Positions 34,192-45,698 of a stretch of 64,000 bases of DNA are shown piece by piece (position 1 is the stretch's first letter; each line of letters starts with the position of its first letter). The position numbers and the translations under genes were made by a program. Location of the stretch: positions 1 to 64,000 of the forward strand of contig NW_020312056.1 of assembly GCF_002999335.1 (NCBI RefSeq), given 5' to 3'. Origin of the DNA: Cyclospora cayetanensis (lineage: Eukaryota; Apicomplexa; Conoidasida; Eucoccidiorida; Eimeriidae). The notes under the pieces were generated by a model. That model was not told the DNA's origin. It ran no database searches and worked only from the letters and a program-made list of their open reading frames with translations.

Positions 34192-37100
34192 ATGAGGGTA
34201 GAGGATGCGCGGGGAGAGATGTCAGGGAGTGTTGCCTCTGGAAAGCTCCAAGGAGGAGCTTGTGCGGCAGCAGCCGAAGGAGCTTCTTCTTCTCCTGTGG
34301 CTGCATGGCGTGCAGAAGGGAGCGCGGCAGAATTACGAGGAGCGTCTTGTCGGGAGTATCTGGATCGTTGTATCGGCTTTTCGACCAGCCGATCTGACTG
34401 GCGTAGACGGCGTCGCACGCACCCCCGCTGCATCAATCCCCGCAGCGATTTTTCTTCCTCCTCCCCCCTCCACAGACTTTTTTGGAGCGTGTGGATCTCT
34501 GCGTTTCCCCCTGCTCTAGAGGAAAGCCTCCGGGGAGAAAGCAGCATTTGGCAGGCGCAGACACTTCTCCTGCTGAGACACGCGCTCGCCGATTTGCCGG
34601 AGCTTTTTCCCGATGAAACTTTCCCGCATGCTCCACAAGAACAATCCCCTCACGCAGCGGGGTGTCTCTACACCTGCTGGGCTTGCGGCACTCACCCAGC
34701 CGTCACTCTCGGCAGCTCTTGCGCAGCATGCGACGTTGCGTTGGCTGCCTTTGCTCAGCAGCTACAGCTGCCACTGCTGCAGCGAAACGTCGATTTCGAT
34801 GCTCTCGAGAGTCTCGATGCGCTCGAGCCGCAACTCCCGCAGGTGGACCCGCTGTACGTACACCCCAACAACGCCGAAGACGTGCTGCTCTACATCCTCA
34901 GCGATCTCTCTGAAGAGGAAGGAGGAGACGCAGCAACAGCAGCCACCTTCGGAAGCCAAGAGGACTGCGAAGCAGAAGGCACAGAAGGAGTTGGAGCTGC
35001 TGCAAAAGCTGCAAGATCAGCCGCTGCCGCCGCTGCTGCTGCCGCTGCTGCCGCTCCTGCAAAGGCTCGACGTAGCACGAGGCAGACGTATGAGAGAGTG
35101 TCTCCACAGCGAGCTGTGAGATATCGTCTGCTGAAGTTAGCTTTGCTGCTGCAGCAACAGCCGCCGTTTGCAGCTGCTGCAGGCTCAGCTGCTTCCCTCG
35201 CAGCATCCTTAGCTGAGGCGGGCATAGAGCTGCCCATCTTTGGAGCGGCTTGCAGAGGCGAAGACGAGAAAGTCTACGCTCGTTCAGACGCTGCTGCAGC
35301 CGCCGTGGCGCTGTACGGCTGCGGATCGCATGCAGCAGCTGCAGCGAAAGTTATTGGAGTTCTTCTGAGGGCTGTGGCTCCCAGCGGTCAGACTCAAGGG
35401 GATTTGTTGTTGCTGCTGCTGCTGCTGCATGCTCGGCTCTCTGCGTCTGCAGACCAGCTGCTGCTGCAGCAGGAGCAGCAACAACAGCTGCAGCAGCAGG
35501 CGCAGCGGCAGCCGAGGGCGAACGTTTGCACTCCCTACTTGCAAGACTGCAGCGAAAGCGGCAGCTGCAGCGAAAGCTACAGCTGCAGCGAGCTGCCTAG
35601 TTCTACTAGCTGCAGCAGCGACAGCAGCTGCCACTCCACCCTTCGCCAACGCAGGAGGCACAAGCAGCAGCGCCTGGCGCATGCAGCAGCGAAAGCTCAT
35701 GAGGCGCTTGTAGAATGTGTGTTCACGACGTTGCATGCATGTGCTGCCTCCACTCCCAGCGCGGTATGTCTATTCAAAACAGCTTTCTATCTCTTTCTCT
35801 CTCTCGCTCGCTCTTTTTCTCTCTTTCTATTTGTTTCTTTCTCTATAGCAACGGCCATGTGCTGCAGCAGCAGCAGCAGCCTCTTCGCTTGCAACCGTCT
35901 TGGCAGTGTCGCAATACCAGCAGGCCCCCTATCGGGTGGAATAAAGTAATAACACCTTCACCGAAGCAGCACGACCAACAGTGCTACCAACAACACTTTC
36001 AAAAATAACAACTCCCCTTGTATGTATGCATGTATGTATATGTGTATGTATATGTGTATGTATGTATGTGTGTATGTATACGTGTATGTATGTATGCATG
36101 TATGTATATGTGTATGTATGCATGTATGTATATGTGTATGTATGTATGCATGTATGTATATGTGTATGTATGTGTGTATGTATGTATATGTATATGTATG
36201 CATGCATGTATGTATGTGTGTATGCTTGTATGTGTATACGTTTTTTGTATGTGTACGTATGTGTGTAGAGGGCACGAATTGTTACTTTGCTAGCGGACAT
36301 GCGTTTGAGTAGTGGCCATACAGCCCTTGCGGAGGAAGAATCTGTCAAGTGAGAATATCTGCTGCGTAATTCATATTTGCGGCGTAAAGATGCAGAGTTT
36401 TGCGAGCTGTCTCCCTTTCCGTTTGCCTGCTTGCTTTTGATTCGAGCCGACATGCTTTCAGAGACTTGCTCGCTGCTCCGTGCTGGCGAGAAGCCGTCAA
36501 GCTGCGCAGGATTGCTCTGCAAGGATAAGTGTTTTGAGCACGCGTTGAGTGTTTACAGGAGAGCCGGGATGTGGCGGCTGTATGGCGATCCAATTGTTGC
36601 AGCTGTTGTGACGGCAACTCGTTGTGCTCATGCAGCAGAGGAGGCCTTATCTGACTTGCAGCAGCAGCAAAGAGAGCAGCAGCAAAGAGAGCAGCAGCAA
36701 AGAGAGCAGCAGCAAAGAGAGCAGCAGCAAAGAGAGGAGGGGCAAGTGCCGCTGCTTATGAATGGCAGGAGGAGTCTAGACAGGGGCGCAGATTTATCTC
36801 CGGAGACAGCTGCTGATTCTGAAATGTTTGCGTCAAAGCTTGTTGACAGCCTGCCACGGAATCTCAGGCAAGCCTTAGTAGTAGACTTGTTAGTGCAGCA
36901 CGCTGCTCCTCTGCTGTGTGTTTTCATCACTGTTCTCTGCTTGGTTTACAAGGTCGACTTGGCTCAATAGTTAGGAAAGGCCTCACCTCTAGCAAGCTCG
37001 CTGCATCGCTTTTTCACGCAATTTGGGGTGTCTGATCGCGATGTTTCTGTGTCTCTCTCTGTACCAGAGACGAAACGGAGGATGCGTTGTTTCGCTTAGT

Positions 37101-40100
37101 GCAGCACGGTTTGGTAAGCGCGTTGGTTTCAGGAATCGCTATGGCGAGAGAGAGAGAGAAAAAAGGGGTATCTAGACCTATATGCATGCATGCACGTATG
37201 TGTGGGGGGAGGGAGGAGGGAGGGATAATTCCAGTGTATGGACTCGAGCCGCCGCTGCTGGTGTGCTGCAGTTCCCTCCTCCTCTGCTGCTGCAATTTCA
37301 TTTGCTGCTGAATCGCAAAAAGGTAAATACAACCCGAAAGACCTCTTCTTTTCATCTCACTGGGGAGGAGCTAAGGACGGCTGTCGAGAGTCTGTCTAGA
37401 CGCGCATCGCTGCCGATGTACGAGGAGCCGGCCGATGCGAGACTCAAACTTGCTTCCTTTCGATCGATCGCTGGCTTCTGCAGCAGCAGCTGCTGCAGCA
37501 GAGACGCAGGTGTATGTCTGTGTATTGTGCAGACGTCTGAGTGTCTGGGCTTGCTGCACATGTTCTGCCGCCGCTTCCCACAAAACGCAGCTCTCGCTGA
37601 ATTTCGCTCGCTTCTTCTACAGGCAAGTTGTGTCGGTGCTAGTGTGTCGCTGCCGCTTTACTTCGTTTCGGTGCAAAGTCTCGCCGTGAGGGCCTTTCTC
37701 TGAGGCGTCGTGTGGCTTGCTTGCTGCCCTTGCAGCAAAAGCTGCTGCAGCTGCTGCAGGAGCAGCAACATCGCAAGAGCGCGAAAGCGGCGCAACCTGC
37801 AGCCCATGAGCGCCTCGAGCAGCAGCTTCTGCATCAACAGGGCCCCTTGGAAGTCTTCTTAGCGCAAGAGGAGGCTTCTGAGATCACGAGGATCCAGCAT
37901 CTGCTTGTGAGCCGTGACTACTGGAATCTCCCATGCCAGGCACACTTCCGTGTCTTGAGAACTTTTCAGGCTTCACAACTCAATATTTAGCATTGTGCTG
38001 CCGTTTGTTCGCCTGTGTGGGGGCTGCTGCCTGCTGCTCCTGTTGCTGCAGTTTTTGTCTCTGCGCGTCGTATGCGGACTCAACATGTGAGCGACTACCA
38101 AGCGTACCCTTAATAACCCCTCGTCTTCGTGTCGACTCATTGCAGCATCCGCCGAAGGCTTCGCATCCTTGGCTGTGGGTTGCCGTGTCTCATCTTTACT
38201 CCAAGAAAGTTTCGTCTTTGTATTTTCACGCCGTGACTAGACCTGCCGCTTTATGTGCATGTACAATACACCTATGCATATAGAGGAGCACTATACCGTA
38301 CGTTGTACGCATATATGTGCGTGTGTTTAGAATATTCCAGCTATTTACTATACATATGTGTGTGGTATTTACTATGCATATGTGTGTGGACTTATTTGTA
38401 CACCTATATATATATGTACCGATATGTAGGTGTGTAAGTGTATGGACACCCGCGGGGGGCGGACATGCATGCATGCATGCAGGCAGGCATGCTCTCTTTT
38501 TATTAAAAAGTGTGGATTTCATAGCGTTACGTTCGGTTGTTGCGTAGTATGGATGGCCATGTAGTATTTTGTGTGGGTGGTTCGACTCTTTGAAGTCTCA
38601 GCAGGGGTCCGCCCCCCGCTATGTGGCTCATGTGTAAACGCCTCTTCAAGGAGAAATCCTCCCTCTGCGAGGGGGAGTATCTCTCCTTAGCGGCAAAGAA
38701 AGCTGCTGCAGTTGCTGGCGTGCATGCAAGCCTACTGCTGGCCTCCCTCTGTGCGTGTGCGACGTATGTTTCTGGCATGCAGGGGTGGTGCAGCGGCTGC
38801 TGCGTTTTGTGAGGCTCCTGTTGAGCTTCTCACACCGCCTCAAAAGTTTGCGCTTCTCTTACACTGCACTGTACGTTCCGCAGCGTTCGTGCAGGCCTGC
38901 TGAATCACCGAGCTAGCGAAGAGGGTACCCCTTTCGCCGGCTGGCTAGCTGTTGGTCTCTGTCTCTTGCGTGGCATGTGCAACTCACTGTGCGTGCTGCT
39001 GCAGTTGTGGGTGTGTCTCGGCACGAGTGAGCTTGTTTTGTCGCGTTGCCGTATCGCCTTGCGCGCTCGTTGCAGCTGCGAAATCCTCGCTCCCCCTGCA
39101 ACTGGCTGTCTCTGGCATGTCTTCTTTTCTTGGCTCCTCTTCGACCTGCGGCATCTGTCCTTTGCTGCGTGCCCTCCTCGGATGTGGAGGAACTGGAGGC
39201 GCGATTTGCCACACCCAAGAGTAAGCTCGCGAGGGCAGTTCTGCATAAACGTACCTTGCAGGGAGACACACACACATACACGCACACCTGCGAAGGTGGC
39301 TGCTGGGCGCCTCTGCTCTGCGGGGATGTCTGAGGGAGAATGAAGAGAAATAAGGGGGGAGGGGGCTGGAAAAGCAGCGAGGAAAGGGGGAATAAGGGGG
39401 GAGGGGGCTGGAAAAGCAGGGAGGAAAGGGGAATAAGGCCAAGGAGGCGGATATCCGGATGTATGCGGATGTTGAGACGGTGTCAGGATTTCGAGGGCGC
39501 TCCTTGAGTGTTTCTCATGAGGTCTGTACAGGAAAATATGGATTCAAGTTGCAGCATTAGCGACGAGATCGTTGCTAGTGCTGCTGTGCTGTCGATGCTG
39601 CCTCACCAAGCCTTGAGGGCAGCCTCTGAACTTTGTTTGGGGGTGAGGCATATGGCATTGTCTCCTAGCAGCCCCCCCCAAGAGAATTTTGGAAGCAAAT
39701 TGGCGCTTGTGCGGTGCTGCAGGCACGTGTCTCTTAGGACTCCCCCGCGAATGTCTCCTCCCCCTATGGCTCTGCTGCGTCTTCTTCAGCCCCTCTGCCG
39801 CGGACTGTGTGTCTCTCTTGAGCCTCGTCTTGCGGCTGCTGAGGCTTCAGTCAGCAGCGGTGAGCAGCTGCAGCAGCAGCAACAGCGGCGGCGTGAGAGG
39901 GCGAGGCTTGCTGCTGCTGTCTCGACAAGAGCTTGCTGCTTTTTGCAGCTCCAGCAGTGAGAAAGTGGCGCTGTTGCGGCAAAGGAATCTCAAGGGAGAC
40001 GCGACTAAACGCGAACCTGGATGCAGCAGGGGAAAGCAGACGGCAGCAGCTGCAACACGAACAGCAGCCACCACGTGCGGCTGCGCTTGCGCTGAGGCAA

Positions 40101-40453
40101 GGGCATCATCCCCCGTTGGGCTCACCGCAGCAGCAGAGGGGGGGACTGACGCTGCGGAGGCAGCCGCTCAGAAGCTTCTTAGGCCGTGGTTCCCTCAGCC
40201 CCCCCCATTTTCTGCCATGCCTTCGCAGCAAAGACATACCCGAAAGGGGGGGGGAGCTCGCGAACTCTCCCGTGGGCGAGAAAAACACCAGCAGAACCCT
40301 CAAACGCAACGCGAACAGCTGGAGCTCCGCCTTTTGTGCCGCCGGCTTTTGTTTGGGGCTTCCCTTTGCTTCTGGCTGCGCTTCAGAGAGAATCTTGCGG
40401 CAGCTGCAGATATTTGGGCTCTCGCAGACTTCCTGTGTCTTTCTTTCTATTGA
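34192..40453 (+). CDS. Large multi-exon helical protein, possibly Nup155/Nup170-like
   Basis: Phase-consistent blocks: 34192-35763 (524 codons, ends GCG|GTATGT), an Ala-rich piece near 35850, about 36269-36340 (IVTLLADMRLSSGHTALAE), about 36560-36917 with a coding QQRE repeat, 37069-37118 (DETEDALFRLVQHGL|GTAAGC), 37272-37321 (FPPPLLLQFHLLLNRK|GTAAAT), 37367 on (AVESLSRRASLPMYEE), 37736-37990, about 38150-38260 (WLWVAVSHLYSKKVS), 38620-38790, 39177-39260 (DVEELEARFATPKSKLAR) and a last Gln/Ala-rich block to the stop at 40453. The order of short motifs (D-E-x-L-F, L-L-W-x-x-Y, S-L-x-x-R, E-L-E) resembles the C-terminal helical half of Nup155-family nuclear pore proteins; this is a weak visual match. 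It could be two genes split near 38 kb. Only exon 1 has firm limits. Poly-Ala, poly-Gln and Ser/Cys-rich inserts are from CAG/GCA repeats. Confidence 0.4.
36018..36235 (+). repeat. GTATGTAT/GCATGTAT minisatellite in intron
   Basis: About 215 bp of GTATGTATATGTGTATGTAT and ATGCATGTATGTATATGTGT units, lying just before the exon at 36269 in the 34.2 kb gene. Both strands stay open by periodicity only. Confidence 0.9.
36658..36738 (+). repeat. Coding 15-bp repeat (QQREQ)
   Basis: Five copies of CAGCAGCAAAGAGAG in the coding frame, giving alternating Gln-Gln and Arg-Glu. It is a mixed-charge repeat grown from a CAG background and part of the 34.2 kb gene. Confidence 0.85.
38285..38440 (+). repeat. 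ATATGTGTGTGG minisatellite
   Basis: Imperfect 25-30 bp units TTTACTATACATATGTGTGTGG between candidate exons of the 34.2 kb gene, followed by a GCATGCAT run (38463-38492). Confidence 0.8.
39348..39438 (+). repeat. Two-copy 42-bp purine-rich tandem repeat
   Basis: AATAAGGGGGGAGGGGGCTG followed by GAAAAGCAGCGAGGAAAGGG, repeated once with a single C to G change and one length difference, then a third partial AATAAGG. The near identity suggests a recent duplication. Confidence 0.88.
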
Positions 40454-43400
40454 AAAAACCTTCTCCGCCTTCCTGCTAGGCGCTCCCTCCCGTGCTGTTG
40501 TATCCTGCACTGTTAGCAAAGAGCACGCGCATTTACATATATATATATATACATACATGGAAACACACACATACATTAACATAAATACATACATAAACAT
40601 AAACATAAATACACATACATAAACATAAACATAAATACATAAAGATAAACATAAATACATACAAAAACATAAACATAAATACATACATAAACATAAACAT
40701 ACATACACTCACACACACGGATTCGAGGACCCTTGAGATGGTGCTGTTTTCCCATTTATGGGTAGCTGAGCCGTGGTACGTGAGCTGACCTCTGCGTAAA
40801 GCGCAGCCTTCCTGCTTTCTCTACCTTCGCACTGCCAGTCACGTGTCGTTTTTCGTAATCACTGACATGGCAAAAACAAACTGCTTCGGGATATGATTCC
40901 ACCTTTCCGAGAGCTGAGCTCCAAACAAGGCCGCTGTATCGCCATCTCCCCTGTTGTATGATATGCATAGCCCGATCCGGTGTCTTGCAGCAGCGGTGTT
41001 CGTGTATTGCCTTCTCTCTGCTTCTGCTTCCCCTTTCTCTATCTGCATAGAGACTCCAGAGCTGCAGAGTATATCTATTCTCCCTGAGCTCTGACAAGGC
41101 TATTACCTACGGCTGTTGTTGGCTCCTACCAACCTCTTGGACGGGAAAGGCTTTGCGACTTGGCCTGGTCCCTAAGACGCGCTTCTACTGCTTCGCCAGA
41201 GCGGCAGGAAAGAGATATTGCGGGGAGGGGTGGGGGGGGGGGGAGGGCACTGGTCTTTCTCCATGCTGTGTGCCTTGTGTCACGTTAGAGGGAGGCGTCC
41301 ATAGCAAACTGCGCTACAGGGGTGTTCTGCTGCCTGCCTGCCTGCCTGCCAAGAATTCCCTAGAATCGTTTTCGGGGGCTAGAGGAGAGGCAGTGGCTGG
41401 AGGCAATTTTAGAATGGCTGCAACATCAGGCGCGCTCGTTCATCGCCCAGCGTGACAGAGACACGCAAATGCACAAAGTGCAGATACACTCGTAGAGCCA
41501 CCACGGGTAACATGGCCGAAAATCACGGGTATGGCACGCAACAGGGGGTTCACGGGAAAGCCTTCAAGGCTGCCCTCGTTGCCTCAACGCCAGTGAGGCC
41601 CCTGTCGAGCTGTCTGCAGACTTGCCTGACGAACATGCAACACGCAGCACGGCACGCAAGTGCCTTGTTTGTGCAGTGGCGGCTTTGGCACAGGTGAGAA
41701 TGCGCGCGCGGCAAGCCCAGGAGGCCCCTGCACCGCAGCACTACTTGCCCTCAAGCACCTGAGCGACACCCCTATTTATAGCTGGGCAGCTCCAAGTCTT
41801 GACAGTGCAGCAAGAGCAACGGCAAAGCTTGACAGGGCAAGGAACTCGCTATCGGCTCCTGGCGTTGGCTCGTTCCTTCCCACAGATAGGGGCTGTTCCC
41901 AGCAGACACCCTTTCATTGGTACGTCCACTCTCCCTTTCACGTGCTTCCCACCTACTTCACACCAGCTGGAGGCACAAGGCTTGCATCGAGACAGACGCG
42001 GACGGCCTGCTTGGATCCGGTGCAACTTTGCATGAATTGAACAACAGCCTGCAGTTTCTTCTAGGACGCCTGAAGTTGGGCTCCGAGTGAGGATGCCAAT
42101 TACGCAGAGCAGGTCCATAGACACCCTAAAGGAAGGGCGCGCACTGTGAGGCGATGAGAATTACCAGCACACGCTATGTGGGATCGTTATGACGGTCGAT
42201 ATACAGTGCACGGCCAGTGAAACTGACACACACCTCTGAAAAAGTATGTGCACCCCTTGAGACCAAGTTGCTACAAAGAAGCCATTCTGCGCGTAGCAGG
42301 CTCAGGCAGGAGATAAAAGCTACAGCGCTCCACGATGCAACTGCGGAAGACGGTGCACTGGCTTTGGCATGGCGTCGTATGTGGGAGGGGCAACGGCCGC
42401 GCCGTCGGAGGCGAAGAACCCCCCTTCAAGGAAATGTTTTTGGCTAGAAGATCAAGCGAACGAGTCTCCCCGTGATGATACTGGTGGGAACGATGTCGAA
42501 TGGGCATTCAACCCACGGCGATCCTGGTAGGTATAATCTCAGGCCTAGGACAGAGAGCTTGCGTGCCAGCGTCCTCTCCAAGCAACGTTGCAAAGAAGAC
42601 CTCCTCCTTTGAATCCAACAAGTTTAGTGGAGGCAGCCGCTTGCAGCCCAGCAGCAGTTCTGGCGTACGGAAGGGCCAAGCCAGCTGAAAACACAGGGAT
42701 GGGAATAGTTCTTTCCGGTGAACGAAGTGCCACTCTGCAGGCTAATTGCGTGCTACGGAGTGCGTTTCCTTTGAAAGCAACACGAATAAACATTGCGCGT
42801 GAGAGCACCCCAAGCGGCGAAGCATGTTACTACCTGTAGCCTAATGGAAGTCGATGCAGCCGAGTAACGCGGTAACGGCTCGCATTTTGCTTCACTGAAC
42901 CGAAGCCATGTGAACTTTTCTAGGGTGGCATTTCATACAAAATCCTGAAGCTCCTGAGGCCAGAGGCCGGCAACCCTTGGCTGGACGGTAAAAGAAAACC
43001 CCTTAGCCCACGTAATTGCAGTGGTTTCCTGTCCAAGGGCTTAGCTATGCTCTCAAGAGCTTAACGGCATGTGTAGGGGCCATCACACGCCTATGGCTGC
43101 AATTATAGGCAAACATGCATACCTCTGATTCACCCCCAGTCCAAGGCGGCGATTGCGTTTCCGATATGATAGTTCTTATTAGACTGCGAAGCTTGGCAGT
43201 GGTTGCGCTTTTCCTCACGCAACTATAGCTCCCCCTCTGCAGGCATCGCTACATTGAGAGCCATGGGTCAAGCCCCCTCTCGTCACTTCACGCAAAGTTC
43301 GGTGCTCACGCAAGCTTAGAAGAAGCGCGAGAGCAAGTGTATATATACTATAAAAAAACATACACAGAGGAAAACTTTGTGCATCCCTCTGAAAGGGCAC

Positions 43401-45698
43401 ACTAGAGATGCAGAGACACTCTGCCAATTATTTATTGTAGGAATGTCTGACAGGTACCGGTCACCTGGTTGCAACGAATAATTGCTTGCTTTCAGAGGCA
43501 ACCGGCAAAACTTCCCAAATTTTGGCATTGTTGAAGGTTTGATGGGCACCTCGAGGTTGTGCTTATCCTTATAACCGAAGCTGCTTAACTAAATGAGATG
43601 TTGGCAACAAGCAAGGCGTTCTTTTGAGAACAAACTGTGTAGCTAGCCGTGCAATAGTTGCCTCTCCCGTCCCCTTGTTACAAGAAAAGGGGCTTTGGCG
43701 AGCCTTCTAAAGAACGGGCGGTAGTGTGACGCTCAACCAAACGATTTAGACAAGTATCAATGCAAAATAACACAAGGCAATTTATGCTCTGTATGTCAGG
43801 GTGGTTCGGTGCGCGTTGTGGCGATACACATTTTGATCAGAAGCCGTGAATATCTCACAAAAGTCTGCCGAGAAATTCGAAGGAGAAACGCAGGCTTACA
43901 TAAAGGGCATTGTGCAAAGCAAAAGCTGCCAGTCGGAATGCGTAGGGCTTCGTGAAGACAGATTTCTCGATGGTTCTACTCTTGTAGAATGCACTGGGTC
44001 ACCTGCAGGGATCTAAGCTCCAAGAGTTTTTATTTGGCTTCACATTTTTGTAAGAGTAAGTCTTTTGACGGCACTAACTGGCTTGCATCTTCTATGTTTT
44101 ACCAAGGGCCCAAGAGGGCAGCGAATGGGGAGCATGCTTTCTCAAAAGATTCGGTTGGGACGCTGGGGGAAACGTCGACAAGGCCCTATAATTTCATAAG
44201 AGGGATGCCGAAGGAGCTAATAATTCGTGATTTCACAGCGACTTGTAGACTGAATCCAGAAAACTTTCGTTATTGGGTGCATTTAAACAGATCGAGGACG
44301 GCCTAAGAGGATCTTGGTCACGCCCCTCCGGCGTCCCTGCAGGAAGACACTTTTCTGCGGACGCAGTAATTACATCATAAAGTAATCGAGAGCTGCACCA
44401 GAGAACACCCGCTTTTTCCTGCTTGCGCCAGCTACTGTGCGCGCAGCTGCACCCTCTACGCACTGCAAATATTCACAGCTCCTAGCACACAGCACCGAGC
44501 ACATAAGCAAACAACATCGCATCTCCACCTACCGAGCTCAAATTACTTTGCGAAAGAAAAGACGTATAAAAATGGGGAGAAAATTAGTCATTTCTCCACC
44601 AGTTCTCAGCTTAAATATACCTTATGTAGTAGAAGGTGCCAAAGTTTGTTTAATCCGCTAGATGGGGGCCAAAATCTATGGAGACAGACACTCAGGACAG
44701 CAATGACCCTTACTAGCCTTTAGCTGTATCAAGCTGGGTCAAGGCATTCGGCTTAAAAGTACCTTCGCCCGATTATCGGGGTACACAGCGCTGTGTAGTA
44801 TTGCGTTATAGGGGTGAGACTGTCAAACTGAGTGCCTTGTTAGCCGAAGGCCCTACAGGGTTTTCAGTGCTTTCAGTGTTTGTGTTTACGAGGCGCCCTC
44901 AGTTTTTCAGAAAGACCAATGCGGGTGCGAGTGTTGTGCTAGCTCTATAGAAACTGTCTCCCCATGGGGATTCTAGTTGAAGAGCTACAATTATTGGTTC
45001 AGCTCTATAAGGCATAGCTGACGACTTATTGTGCTGTTCACGGAGGTTTTCTTATAGAGAGCCACGGAAGAACACGGAGGCAGTTCTGTTGTCCATCATC
45101 ATGAATTTCGTCAATGAAAGCCCAGCTAGATCTACAGTAGTTGAGAGGATGCGAAAACAGGAAGCAGGGAAGAAAAAGGTATTAGCGTATGGCATGAATA
45201 AGACACAACAAAAGGTCGAACATTTAAAAATGTGGACGAAGCATGTCTTCTTGCTTGCTATGGACGTGTGGTTCTACATCGGTCAACTGTCGCTACAGGC
45301 GACAAGGCCAGTGAGGCGGGAGGCTCGGTAGAGCAACCAGGCAAATTGCAGGGTGTTCTCTCCTATTGATTAAAAACAATAAAATTTTTGGGTAACTTTT
45401 CTTTCTGTTCATATTTTTTGCAACTTAGCGGCAAAGTACTGGTGATCATTCATGAACCGGATAATCTCAGAGCCGTTGCTCGTTCCCCGAGAGTTACCGT
45501 GCGGTCCTTTGTATTGGGGCGTCCACGCCTTCTCTTCTAAGCGTGTCCATAGAAATATTGTGCAGTCACTTATATCGGTTGTTTCTGAGTAGTCTGGGTG
45601 TTGATCCTCATGAAATTCCCTAGTGAGAAAGGGCCACCTTGAGCCCTTTTTCTGTGCGTCCCACACCACGGAACGCAAAACGAAACTATGAGTCGAAG
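40454..45698. other. Long repeat-poor stretch without a convincing gene
   Basis: About 5 kb with almost no CAG or minisatellite sequence after 40715, except a G-run at 41220-41245 and a GCCT run at 41332-41350. Open frames are short (under about 130 codons) on both strands. The most protein-like are 43989-44306 (+) and 45029-45331 (+), but neither shows a domain, a signal peptide or clear splice partners. It may be non-coding, or may hold decayed genes. Confidence 0.5.
40536..40715. repeat. ACATAAACATAAATACAT minisatellite
   Basis: About 170 bp of 6-, 10- and 18-bp related units just after the stop at 40453. It marks the right edge of the repeat-rich block: beyond it there are almost no arrays for about 10 kb. 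Confidence 0.9.

Noticed and set aside
43989..44306. 105-codon + frame in the repeat-poor desert
   Set aside because: Composition is protein-like but there is no domain, no signal peptide and no splice context; too weak for a gene call.
45029..45331. 100-codon + frame, Lys/Met/Trp-rich
   Set aside because: No recognisable family and no neighbouring exon in phase; could be chance.
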